DNA from: Acidobacteriaceae bacterium
GTDB taxonomy: Bacteria > Acidobacteriota > Terriglobia > Terriglobales > Acidobacteriaceae
DNA: 5,505 bases
Direction of reading: 5' to 3'
NCBI GenBank assembly: GCA_030044455.1
Contig: JASHVU010000559.1
Span: forward strand, 1-5,505
The position numbers and the translations under genes are program-made. This document shows, piece after piece, positions 1 to 5,505 of the stretch. Within the stretch, counting starts at the first letter, position 1. Each line of letters opens with the position of its first letter. A model generated the notes under the pieces. It searched no databases, was not told where the DNA came from, and saw only the letters and a list, made by a program, of their open reading frames with translations.

Positions 1-19
1 AGACCTAGGGCACCCGCGT

Positions 20-40
20 GTGCGGGCGCGACGCCCGTAC
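20..40. other. GC-rich perfect hairpin in the left intergenic stretch
   Basis: Bases 20-28 pair with 32-40 (nine pairs, one of them G-T) around a three-base loop, CGA. A competing five-pair hairpin (13-17 with 22-26) shares part of the same bases. Neither strand has a T-tract after the stem, so this is not a canonical intrinsic terminator. It lies about 115 bases beyond the 3' end of the minus-strand tRNA. Its function is unknown. No gene is supported in 1-154. Confidence 0.3.
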
Positions 41-154
41 GACAACCGCGCAGGAGCGCGGCGCTACTGTTCTGCAAGGGATTTTGGGTGTGATCTGTTT
101 TCTCCGTGTCGGCTCTCAAGCGAGCGGACAGCGAAAAGTAGCCCATGCAATGGA

Positions 155-230
155 TGGTGGACGCGGTAGGAATCGAACCTACAACCTGTCGGTTAAGAGC
201 CGAATGCTCTGCCAGTTGAGCTACGCGTCC
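155..230 (-). tRNA. tRNA-Lys (anticodon CTT), complete, CCA encoded
   Basis: Read on the minus strand this folds into a full 76-nt cloverleaf. The acceptor stem 230-224 pairs with 165-159 (seven Watson-Crick pairs). The D stem 221-218 pairs with 209-206 (GCTC/GAGC) and carries the loop GG. The anticodon stem is 204-200 with 192-188, the anticodon loop CTCTTAA is at 199-193, and the anticodon CTT at 197-195 reads the lysine codon AAG. The variable loop has five bases. The T stem GTAGG/CCTAC encloses TTCGATT. The discriminator is A158 and the 3' CCA is encoded at 157-155. The only flaw is a T-C mismatch at the top of the anticodon stem (positions 27:43), which leaves four good pairs. No other tRNA gene is adjacent in the window. 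With the CTT anticodon it reads AAG; a TTT isoacceptor for AAA would be encoded elsewhere. Confidence 0.97.
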
Positions 231-312
231 CGAGAAGGATGGTGGCGAACCGCACGGCAGTCTTGCTTTGCGCACAAGTTCCGCGGGGCAAAATCGCCTC
301 CGCACCCTGATG

Positions 313-342
313 AGTTTAGCATAGGCTCGACTGGTTTCCCAA
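313..342 (-). promoter_or_regulatory. Candidate sigma-70-like promoter for tRNA-Lys
   Basis: On the minus strand, TTGGGA (342-337) is followed after 18 bases by TAAACT (318-313), with an overlapping TATGCT just upstream. Transcription would start near 306, giving a leader of roughly 75 nt before the mature tRNA 5' end at 230. This is a visual match only. It lies between the stop of the upstream gene (406) and the tRNA, where a promoter would be expected if the tRNA is not read through from that gene. Confidence 0.3.
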
Positions 343-352
343 TCGCTGCGTG

Positions 353-375
353 GGGCAGCCGCTCGCGTGGCGCCC
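353..375 (-). terminator. Weak hairpin downstream of the Cys-rich protein gene
   Basis: GGGC (353-356) and GCC (358-360) pair with GGC (369-371) and GCCC (372-375), with A357 bulged and an eight-base loop. It lies 31 bases past the stop codon of the minus-strand gene at 406-1065. There is no T-run after the stem, so at best it is a non-canonical or Rho-assisted end point. Confidence 0.2.
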
Positions 376-405
376 GCATTTGTATGGTGCCTGGAGCGTT
401 GATCT

Positions 406-1065
406 CTACTCAAGTTCATTCATTCGCGGGGTCCGCGGCGGCACGGCGGGAGGGGTCTTCGATCCAGTTTTTCTGGTCAGGGCATAGATTGCCTTTCGGG
501 CTTCGGGTGTCGCTCCGCCGTGGAGGTATCGCATGAGTTCTTTACCGAACGTTTCGAGCGGAGTCAGAGGCTTTTTTTGTTCCTTATCGACGCCGTAGGC
601 GATGGCAAGGATGCGAGCCTCTTTCTCGTCACGCAAGGGGCAGTTGGGGCCTGGATTTATGCAGTCGGCGCATGAGTGAGGCATTTCGAAGGTCCTGCAC
701 TCGGGTGCAACTTCGTCGCCTTCGGGAGTTTCGGAAACGCATAAGACGGGCCTCTTTGGAACCGTATCAAGCGACCGAGGGACGCTCTGGGAGGCGATCT
801 GCAGGGAATAGAGGAGCAGGCCGGCTGTTTTAGGATCGGTTTGCCCAGAGCCGATGGCATTCATTATCTGGAAGAGGGCCAACTGAATGGAGGCACGAGA
901 GTCAGGGAAAGCGAAATCGAGCGCCTTCTTTTTGGGCTTCGGCGGTTTCTTTGTGGCTATGACACGGTGGACGCGCATGTGGTAGTAGCAATACGGTTTA
1001 TCGAGCAGAGCAATGGCGTGGCACCGGTCGCCGTCGGTCATAATGTGCCGGCATTGTTTCGGCAT
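406..1065 (-). CDS. Cys-rich protein of unknown function, with two candidate zinc-binding clusters
   Basis: This encodes 219 residues with no signal peptide and no membrane segment, so it is probably cytoplasmic. The N-terminus has a tight C5-x9-C15-x10-C26-x2-H29 pattern (C..DGDRC..KPYCYYH), resembling short CxnCxnCxxH zinc-knuckle-like motifs in uncharacterised families such as DUF5763; that resemblance is from memory. A basic Pro/Lys segment follows (residues 39-47). Next is a likely helical part (about 56-95) that includes the run QLALFQIMNAI. A second Cys/His cluster has C123, H130, C132, C135 and C142, plus C109 further upstream. The tail (about 197-219) is rich in Lys, Thr and Pro and looks disordered. 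The chosen ATG at 1065 has a G-rich Shine-Dalgarno-like run at 1078-1073, seven bases upstream, and starts directly before the Cys motif. The gene is transcribed away from the barrel gene and toward tRNA-Lys, in no operon. Zinc or nucleic-acid binding is inferred from spacing and charge only. I do not recognise a named family with certainty. Confidence 0.8.
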   Translation of the reverse strand: MPKQCRHIMTDGDRCHAIALLDKPYCYYHMRVHRVIATKKPPKPKKKALDFAFPDSRASIQLALFQIMNAIGSGQTDPKTAGLLLYSLQIASQSVPRSLDTVPKRPVLCVSETPEGDEVAPECRTFEMPHSCADCINPGPNCPLRDEKEARILAIAYGVDKEQKKPLTPLETFGKELMRYLHGGATPEARKAIYALTRKTGSKTPPAVPPRTPRMNELE

Positions 1066-1078
1066 GGGTATACCCCCC
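1066..1078 (-). promoter_or_regulatory. Ribosome binding site overlapped by a perfect palindrome
   Basis: On the minus strand a run of six Gs (1078-1073) lies seven bases before the ATG at 1065 and acts as an AGG-like Shine-Dalgarno sequence. The ten bases directly before the start codon, GGGTATACCC (1066-1075), are a perfect palindrome that overlaps the last three Gs of that run. As RNA it would form only a three-pair hairpin, so a DNA-level operator is the more plausible reading if it means anything. Confidence 0.4.
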
Positions 1079-1091
1079 TAATATTCCCTGG

Positions 1092-1108
1092 AAACAACTT
1101 GATTGTTT
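1092..1108. promoter_or_regulatory. Operator-like dyad AAACAA-N5-TTGTTT
   Basis: AAACAA (1092-1097) and TTGTTT (1103-1108) are perfect inverted repeats separated by five bases. They lie 27-43 bases upstream of the start codon of the minus-strand Cys-rich gene. Size and placement suit a dimeric repressor site. There is no second copy in the window to support it, and the low local GC makes chance dyads more likely. Confidence 0.3.
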
Positions 1109-1145
1109 TCACGTGGTTCGCGAAGAATTTTTGCGCTAAACGCAT

Positions 1146-1151
1146 TACAAT
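1146..1151 (+). promoter_or_regulatory. Candidate -10 box (TACAAT) for a plus-strand small RNA
   Basis: TACAAT differs from TATAAT at one position. It would place a start near 1158, about 28 bases before the long hairpin at 1186. I find no good -35 hexamer 16-18 bases upstream. The call rests on the -10 match and on its position before a hairpin-terminator unit. Confidence 0.22.
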
Positions 1152-1185
1152 CAACGAGCTGCGTCCAAGGATGTGAAATGAATGC

Positions 1186-1270
1186 AGTTATCTGCTCTAC
1201 GGGGTTGGTTAGCCCGTCGAGCAGATGACTTCGGCAAACAAAAACGGCGCCCCGAGGGGACGCCGTTTTT
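1186..1270 (+). ncRNA. Candidate structured RNA: long imperfect hairpin plus terminator
   Basis: Bases 1186-1203 pair with 1213-1230 across 18 positions (16 Watson-Crick, one G-T at 1189:1227, one T-C mismatch at 1198:1218) around a nine-base loop. Nine bases later comes the terminator hairpin at 1240-1270, whose plus-strand 3' arm ends in five Ts. A stable hairpin followed by an intrinsic terminator, with no coding gene for the terminator to serve on the plus strand, is the usual appearance of a small RNA. If it starts at the TACAAT box the transcript would be about 113 nt. The alternative is that the same bases on the minus strand form the leader of the Cys-rich gene, with the terminator met first and the long hairpin after it. 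No known RNA family is recognised. Confidence 0.35.
1240..1270. terminator. Strong bidirectional intrinsic terminator
   Basis: AAAAACGGCG (1240-1249) pairs perfectly with CGCCGTTTTT (1261-1270). Inside it CCC pairs with GGG around the loop CGAG, with A1260 bulged. The GC-rich core flanked by A5 on one side and T5 on the other gives a stem plus U-tract on both strands; on the minus strand the tract continues as TTTTTGTTT. No gene in the window ends at it from either direction: the neighbouring genes at 1065 and 1582 both start here and point away. It must therefore serve an unannotated RNA or act as an attenuator. Confidence 0.8.
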
Positions 1271-1305
1271 GAGGCTATGGGGATAGTGTAAGACGGAGAG
1301 TGGAA

Positions 1306-1332
1306 ATTATCTGCAAAAAAAAACGGAGTCAG
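1306..1332 (-). promoter_or_regulatory. Weak candidate promoter for a long leader of the Cys-rich gene
   Basis: On the minus strand CTGACT (1332-1327) is followed after 15 bases, including a nine-T run (1323-1315), by GATAAT (1311-1306). A start near 1299 would give a leader of about 234 nt before the ATG at 1065, containing the terminator at 1270-1240 and the long hairpin at 1230-1186. The spacer is two bases shorter than ideal, so this is only a possibility that would fit the attenuator model. Confidence 0.2.
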
Positions 1333-1529
1333 CGGGCTTAGGAAAGGCGAGGCGGAGTTTGTGCTTTCCCATGTCTGAAAATCCAGAGATGGGGCGCTCT
1401 CGGTTTGTGCGGGGTTGAGGTGGACTGGTGGAGGTTTATGCGATTCCTTTCGACAAATGCAAAAATGTTGTACCCAGAGGGGCCTCGGGTGGGGCGCACG
1501 GCCGTGTGACGACGCACTGTCTGCAATTG
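1333..1529. other. Rest of the divergent intergenic region, no gene supported
   Basis: I see no Shine-Dalgarno-plus-ATG combination leading to a plausible protein here. The open frames that cross it run through the terminator or overlap the flanking genes and have low-complexity Pro/Ser/Arg content. Small dyads exist: a bulged stem around 1473-1489, and the palindrome CACGGCCGTG at 1497-1506. Neither is followed by a T-tract. The stretch may be upstream regulatory DNA for the barrel gene. Confidence 0.4.
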
Positions 1530-1538
1530 TGGGATAAT
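1530..1538 (+). promoter_or_regulatory. Extended -10 promoter candidate for the barrel gene
   Basis: TGGGATAAT fits the extended -10 pattern TG-N followed by GATAAT, one change from TATAAT. There is no good -35 hexamer at normal spacing, which an extended -10 can tolerate. A start near 1545 would leave a leader of about 37 nt, containing the AAGAAG ribosome-binding-like sequence at 1568-1573. Confidence 0.35.
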
Positions 1539-1581
1539 CGTCGAAGTTTGGCCACAATATCGCGTCTAAGAAGACAAGTCT

Positions 1582-2838
1582 ATGGTTCCAGTAGGCGTAT
1601 CGGTAGCCTGCCTTCAAATAAAGAAAGAATTCCTGGTTCGATTGCTACTCGTCGCCGCGCTTTTAAGCGGTGCGGCCGGAGCGGCGGCGCAGGCAAAGAG
1701 TCCGCCGCCCATTCAGCTCTATGGCGGGTATTCGTGGCTCTCCAACAGCTTTAATGGATTACCCGGTGCGCAGAAGGCATTGAACGGCGTGGATGCGGGT
1801 GTGGCCTTTCAGCCGTGGCATCACCTGCGCTTCAAGCTGGATTACTCGATGTACCGGGGAACGAATACCGGCGCCCCGCAGCACTCCTTTTTCATCATGG
1901 GCGGCGGGCAGTACGAGGCAACGGTTCACCGCGAGCGCTTTTACGCTGAGGCACTTGTCGGCGACGGTGGGCTGAACGGCAATTGGTATATAGCTGACGC
2001 CAAAGGCTACCAATACGGCAATACTGGAACGACCGCTTCGCTTGCCGAATTCCTAGGGGGCGGCATCGACACTCCTGTCAGCGGCCACACTGCGATTCGC
2101 ATTGAAGGCGGCGTCCAGCACTCAGGTTTTGTTCCTCTCGATCCGATCGCGCAGGGGGGCTATCCATTTCGCCCTAACGGCATACCCAACTACTTCGGCC
2201 GGTTCACGGTGGGAATGGTTTGGCTGCCGCGCCTGGGATCGGCAATTCGGCCGGCCCCGGAGGCCTCGACACGTACCCCGGTCGAGAGCGAGATCATCTT
2301 TGAAGGTTTGCAGTCCTTTGGCCATTTCAAAATTTTTGCCGGACCCGGGGATAGCTATTTTTCGGCAGGCGCTATTGAATATGATCGGCATTCCTGGGGC
2401 AGATTCATCGGCGCACGTTTAGACTATTCGGCCGACATTATGCCCATCATCTTTCTCAGCCAGCGCAGCATAACGGACGTTTTTGGCAATCCCCACAGCA
2501 CGACCTACGTGACTTTTCCGGGCGTGGGTATTGCGCCCATAGGCATGCGATTGCTTTGGCGCGACGGCAAGCGTTTCAAGCCCTATTTCATTGCGAGGGG
2601 CGGCATGACGGGGTACACCAGGAAGACTTTCTCTCAGGATGCCAGCTACTACAACTTCAGCCTGCAGCAGGCTATCGGCTTGCAATTGAAACTGACCGAT
2701 CGCTGGGATTTTCGCGCTGGATTTGAATACTTCCACCAATCCAACGGATTTTCAGTGCCCAGCAATCCGGGGCTTGACGCCATGTCGTACCGGGGAGGGC
2801 TCAGTTACCACCTCGGCCATGCGCGAGGCGAGAAGTGA
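1582..2838 (+). CDS. Secreted two-barrel outer-membrane protein with C-terminal PagL/acyloxyacyl hydrolase-like domain
   Basis: This encodes 418 residues. A Sec signal peptide covers about 1-38: KK at 14-15, hydrophobic core at 17-36, AQA cleavage motif at 36-38. Residues 44-216 (IQLYGGYSW to GMVWLP) have alternating hydrophobic/aromatic strands, like the eight-stranded OmpA/opacity-type barrels common in Acidobacteriota. A Pro-rich linker (about 217-236) leads to a second strand-rich domain, 237-411. Near its end is F-H385-Q-S387-N388, then N395-P-G and D399. PagL-type lipid A 3-O-deacylases (Pfam PagL) have a barrel with catalytic His, Ser and Glu spaced H, +2, +14. Here those places hold H, S and D. 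From that family I infer removal of acyl chains from lipid A in the outer membrane, but the Asp and the low overall similarity leave activity uncertain. PagL itself is a single barrel of under 200 residues. The start ATG has AAGAAG eight bases upstream, and the signal peptide directly follows. The gene stands alone and faces the permease gene. It may instead be a plain structural OMP. Confidence 0.85.
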   Translation: MVPVGVSVACLQIKKEFLVRLLLVAALLSGAAGAAAQAKSPPPIQLYGGYSWLSNSFNGLPGAQKALNGVDAGVAFQPWHHLRFKLDYSMYRGTNTGAPQHSFFIMGGGQYEATVHRERFYAEALVGDGGLNGNWYIADAKGYQYGNTGTTASLAEFLGGGIDTPVSGHTAIRIEGGVQHSGFVPLDPIAQGGYPFRPNGIPNYFGRFTVGMVWLPRLGSAIRPAPEASTRTPVESEIIFEGLQSFGHFKIFAGPGDSYFSAGAIEYDRHSWGRFIGARLDYSADIMPIIFLSQRSITDVFGNPHSTTYVTFPGVGIAPIGMRLLWRDGKRFKPYFIARGGMTGYTRKTFSQDASYYNFSLQQAIGLQLKLTDRWDFRAGFEYFHQSNGFSVPSNPGLDAMSYRGGLSYHLGHARGEK

Positions 2839-2915
2839 CCCCGGGCTTGTTCGCCCATAGTTTCCCGGTATCGTGCTGGATTGAGATGGGCCGGTTGAGA
2901 TTCGTCCTATTTCAC

Positions 2916-2940
2916 CCTGACGGCAAAAAGCGCCGTCAGG
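2916..2940. terminator. Hairpin between convergent genes, possible shared terminator
   Basis: CCTGACGGC (2916-2924) pairs perfectly with GCCGTCAGG (2932-2940) around the loop AAAAAGC. It lies 78 bases after the barrel gene's stop and 48 bases past the permease gene's stop, where a two-way terminator is expected. The stem is strong, but neither strand has a T-run directly after it; the A5 or T5 run is in the loop instead. Termination is therefore inferred mainly from position. Bases 2942-2951, TGGGTACCCA, directly to the right, form a separate perfect ten-base palindrome. Nothing else is seen in 2839-2987. Confidence 0.45.
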
Positions 2941-2987
2941 CTGGGTACCCACAATTGGTGGTAGATTAGGCATCCCACGTACGCGCC

Positions 2988-5505
2988 CTACTCGGCGCGG
3001 AGCGCATCGGCCGGGTTGACTGCGGCGGCGCGGCTGGCGGGGAGAAAGCTGGCCACTGCTGCTGCCAGTGCGAGGGCGATGGGCACGGCGGCGAAAGTAA
3101 GCGGATCGAGCGGGCTGACGCCGAAGAGCAGCGCCTTCATCAGGCGCACCAAGGCGGCCGCCGCGCAGAGACCGATTCCCGCGCCAACCGCGGTGAGCAC
3201 GAGTGCAGAGCGCACAAACATCCAGCGCATGAGCCCCTTCTGCGCGCCGAGCGCGAGTCGGATTCCGATCTCACGGGTGCGCTGCGAGACGGAGTAGGAG
3301 ATCACTCCATAGATGCCGATGAGGCTGAGGGCGAGGGCCATGGAGCCGGCTATGGCCAGCATGACGAGCGTGAACGAAGTGCGCGCCATGGAACGGGTGT
3401 AGAGCTGTTGCATGGTGCCGACTGAAGCGAGGGGCAGGTTGTTACTAACCGACCATACTGTTCGCTGCATCTGCCTGAGCAGGCTTTGAGTGCCGGCGCG
3501 GCTAGTGTGCAGGATGTAGGTGACCGTGCGCAAGCCATCTACCTCGTGGGCGGAGGAGAACCGGTCATAGAACATGGCCGGCCAGTAGATGATGGAGGGC
3601 GCTTCTTGATCGGCGCCGTGCACGCGAACATCTTCAACTACGCCGACAATCTGCTGCCAAGGCGAGTGGTCGTATTTTTTCACGCGCTTGCCGATGGCGG
3701 CTGCGGCTGAACCCCAGTTTTCGCGGGCAAAACTTTCAGAGACGATGACTGACGGTCTGACGTTCTGGAGTTCGTCCCAGTCGAAATCGCGCCCCGCAAC
3801 GATGCGCGTGCCCATGGTGCGGAAGTATCCGGGCGCGATGTAGTTGAAGAGGCGGAGCGGGCCTTCGCCGCCCTGATATTTTTTGAATTCGACGGCGATC
3901 GTGTCCCAATTGGGATCGTTGCCGTCCATGGGAAGCGCCGCGGCGTAGCTGGCTGACGTGACTCCGGGAATGGCGGCAAGATTGTCGAGGATCTGGTTCT
4001 GCATCTGCGCCACCTCATGCGTGTCGGTGACCATCGGTTCAGGGATTGAGATGATCAAGGATTCAAGGTGCTGGGCATCGGAAAAACCTGGCTCAACGGT
4101 GCGCAGCGCGGCAAAGGTGCGGATCATGAGCAGCGCGCACACCATGAGAACCAGCGCCATGGCCACCTGGGCCACGACCAGCAGGTCGCGGGAGCGGCGG
4201 TGCGAACGGCCTTCGCTGGCCGTGCGGCTTGAACCCGAATGCGACCCGCTGAGGGCGATGGTGTTGCTTCGCCGCGCGTATTTGAAGACCGGGATGGAAC
4301 CGAATAGAAGGCCGGAGGACACCGAGACCAACAAGGTGAAGAGGAGTGAGCGGCTGTCGATGGCGACTTCGCTCATACGGGGCAGGTCGGCGGGGCCGAT
4401 GGATGCCAGAAGCCGCAATCCGCCATAGGCCACGGCCACGGCTGCGACGCCGCCCAGCAGGCCGAGCAAAAGACTCTCGACCAATAGTTCACGCGCGATG
4501 CGGGCGCGGCCGGCTCCGAGAGCGGAACGAATAGCAAGCTCCTGGTGGCGCGACTCTGCGCGGACGAGAAGCAGGTTAGCCACATTGGTGCAAGCCACAA
4601 GCATGACAAGACAGACTGTGCCCATCACCACCCACAGAACGCTGCCGATATTGCCGATGACCATGCTCTTGAGGGGGCGCAGATTGGGCGTGATCCTCCA
4701 TCTGTCGTAATAGTGCTGATAGGAGCCAGGGCCATTCGACCAGGAATCCATCCACATTGGAATCAATCGGTGGATGTCGGCATTCGCTTGGGGGATGGCC
4801 ACGCCGTCTCTGAGGCGCGCAATGCCGTTGTTCCCGAATCCGGCGAGAATCTGGTGGCTGCGATCGAGCGCCATGGGAATGAGAAGATCGAAGTCCTTGT
4901 CGACCAGGCGAAAGCCGCGGGGCATAACGCCGACGATGGTTCTGGTTTCAGAATCCACCTGGATGGCGCGCCCGATCACATTGCGGTCGCCTCCGAAACG
5001 GCGCTGCCAATAGCCGTAGCTCAGCATCACGGACCTGGTGCCGCGCGGGTCCTGCTCAGCCGGTGTGAACCAGTGGCCGAGCAAGGGCGGAACTGCGAGC
5101 GTTTGCAAGACGCCGTCGCTGACAAATCCTGAGTTGACCTGCTCCGGCTCGGCAACGCCGGTGACGTTTGAATTGCCCACCGTCCAGATGCCCATCGACT
5201 GCAGTGTCTTATTGTGATCGTCGAAGGTGAGATACATGGAGTTGGAAAGTTGCAGGCCGGTGGTAAAGCTGGCCATACCATCGGCACCGGGCGCGTCAAG
5301 CCACAGCGAGACGATGCGGCCGGAATCGGGGTAGGGCAGCGGCTTGAGCAGAACGCTGTTGACAACGGTGAACACCGCTGTGTTGGCGCCGATGCCGATG
5401 GCGAGGGTAACAAGCACGGTAAGGGTAAATCCCGGTGCTTTGAGCAGGCGACGAAATGTGAACTTGAGGTCGGCGAGGAGCGATTCGATCGTGGACCATT
5501 GCCAG
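2988..5505 (-). CDS. ADOP-type duplicated FtsX/MacB-like ABC permease, 5' end outside window
   Basis: The frame is open from the right edge (first full codon TGG at 5504-5502) to TAG at 2990-2988, giving 838 visible residues. No ATG, GTG or TTG precedes the conserved N-terminal block (L-K-A-P-G-F-T-L-T, about 16-26), so the start is beyond the edge; the GTG at 5417 lies inside the first membrane helix. Order, numbered from the edge: TM about 24-50 with G-I-G-A-N-T-A-V-F; MacB-like periplasmic core about 51-283; FtsX module with TMs about 286-314, 340-368 and 385-406 and the cytoplasmic motif E-L-A-I-R-S-A-L-G-A-G; linker; TM 440-465; second periplasmic core about 470-709; second FtsX module with TMs about 712-738, 764-789 and 802-825 and the matching motif E-I-G-I-R-L-A-L-G-A-Q; C-terminal P-A-D-A-L-R-A-E. 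This doubled layout defines the acidobacterial duplicated orphan permeases. Members resemble MacB/LolCE permeases that drive export or lipoprotein movement in the inner membrane, but substrates are mostly unknown. No ATPase gene is adjacent in the window, as is usual for the family. Confidence 0.95.
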   Translation of the reverse strand, partial: WQWSTIESLLADLKFTFRRLLKAPGFTLTVLVTLAIGIGANTAVFTVVNSVLLKPLPYPDSGRIVSLWLDAPGADGMASFTTGLQLSNSMYLTFDDHNKTLQSMGIWTVGNSNVTGVAEPEQVNSGFVSDGVLQTLAVPPLLGHWFTPAEQDPRGTRSVMLSYGYWQRRFGGDRNVIGRAIQVDSETRTIVGVMPRGFRLVDKDFDLLIPMALDRSHQILAGFGNNGIARLRDGVAIPQANADIHRLIPMWMDSWSNGPGSYQHYYDRWRITPNLRPLKSMVIGNIGSVLWVVMGTVCLVMLVACTNVANLLLVRAESRHQELAIRSALGAGRARIARELLVESLLLGLLGGVAAVAVAYGGLRLLASIGPADLPRMSEVAIDSRSLLFTLLVSVSSGLLFGSIPVFKYARRSNTIALSGSHSGSSRTASEGRSHRRSRDLLVVAQVAMALVLMVCALLMIRTFAALRTVEPGFSDAQHLESLIISIPEPMVTDTHEVAQMQNQILDNLAAIPGVTSASYAAALPMDGNDPNWDTIAVEFKKYQGGEGPLRLFNYIAPGYFRTMGTRIVAGRDFDWDELQNVRPSVIVSESFARENWGSAAAAIGKRVKKYDHSPWQQIVGVVEDVRVHGADQEAPSIIYWPAMFYDRFSSAHEVDGLRTVTYILHTSRAGTQSLLRQMQRTVWSVSNNLPLASVGTMQQLYTRSMARTSFTLVMLAIAGSMALALSLIGIYGVISYSVSQRTREIGIRLALGAQKGLMRWMFVRSALVLTAVGAGIGLCAAAALVRLMKALLFGVSPLDPLTFAAVPIALALAAAVASFLPASRAAAVNPADALRAE

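Noticed and set aside
155..230. tRNA-Lys as an integration (att) site for a mobile element
   Set aside because: I see no second copy of the tRNA 3' end elsewhere in the window and no integrase or phage-like gene.
18..536. A 172-codon plus-strand open frame starting near the left edge
   Set aside because: It runs straight through the antisense of the tRNA-Lys gene and into the antisense of the Cys-rich gene, and its Arg/Ser/Gly-rich translation shows no domain.
841..1176. A 111-codon plus-strand open frame
   Set aside because: It is almost entirely antisense to the first half of the Cys-rich gene, which has clear motif evidence and a ribosome binding site.
1186..1230. Integron attC-like site, suggested by the long imperfect hairpin with GTTAGCC in the loop region
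   Set aside because: The core does not match GTTRRRY, the matching second box is missing, and there is no integron integrase or cassette gene nearby.
1497..1506. CACGGCCGTG palindrome as an operator for the barrel gene
   Set aside because: It is a single short GC-rich palindrome with no repeat copy and no spacing relation to a firm promoter, so chance is likely.
1078..1617. A 179-codon minus-strand open frame across the divergent intergenic region
   Set aside because: It translates through both arms of the intrinsic terminator and the long hairpin, overlaps the signal-peptide start of the barrel gene, and has low-complexity Pro/Ser content with no motif.
4545..5132. A 195-codon plus-strand open frame opposite the permease
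   Set aside because: It is the reverse-complement shadow of a strongly supported FtsX/MacB-like coding region, a common effect in GC-rich genes; its His/Ala-rich product resembles nothing.
5415..5417. GTG as the start codon of the permease
   Set aside because: The frame stays open upstream to the window edge and encodes the conserved N-terminal block L-K-A-P-G-F-T-L-T before the first helix, so the true start lies beyond 5505.

Overview
The window looks like ordinary chromosome from an Acidobacteriota member, probably class Terriglobia. The main evidence is the long two-module FtsX/MacB-like permease on the minus strand (2988 to the right edge). This is the architecture of the acidobacterial 'duplicated orphan permease' (ADOP) family. 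The DNA is fairly GC-rich, and the other two proteins are of kinds I associate with that phylum: a secreted outer-membrane beta-barrel and a small Cys-rich protein. The taxonomic call is an inference from protein architecture, not from a marker gene.

Layout, left to right. Positions 1-154 hold no gene I can support, only a GC-rich hairpin at 20-40. A complete tRNA-Lys(CTT) with encoded CCA lies on the minus strand at 155-230, with a candidate promoter at 313-342. A 219-residue Cys-rich protein of unknown function is encoded on the minus strand at 406-1065. From 1066 to 1581 is a roughly 515-base divergent intergenic region with no convincing protein gene. It holds two palindromes close to the minus-strand start codon, a long imperfect hairpin (1186-1230) and a strong two-way terminator (1240-1270). 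A secreted 418-residue protein is encoded on the plus strand at 1582-2838. It appears to join an N-terminal OMP barrel to a C-terminal PagL-like (lipid A deacylase / acyloxyacyl hydrolase-like) barrel. After 149 bases with a 9-bp hairpin comes the convergent permease gene, which runs off the right edge.

No two protein genes share an operon, so the four genes need not work together. The barrel protein would act in the outer membrane and the permease in the inner membrane. No ABC ATPase, integrase, transposase or CRISPR array is visible. The parts most worth a second look are the hairpin-plus-terminator unit at 1186-1270, which could be a small RNA on the plus strand or a leader attenuator on the minus strand, and the two-barrel protein with an H-x-S-N motif and an Asp where PagL has its catalytic Glu.
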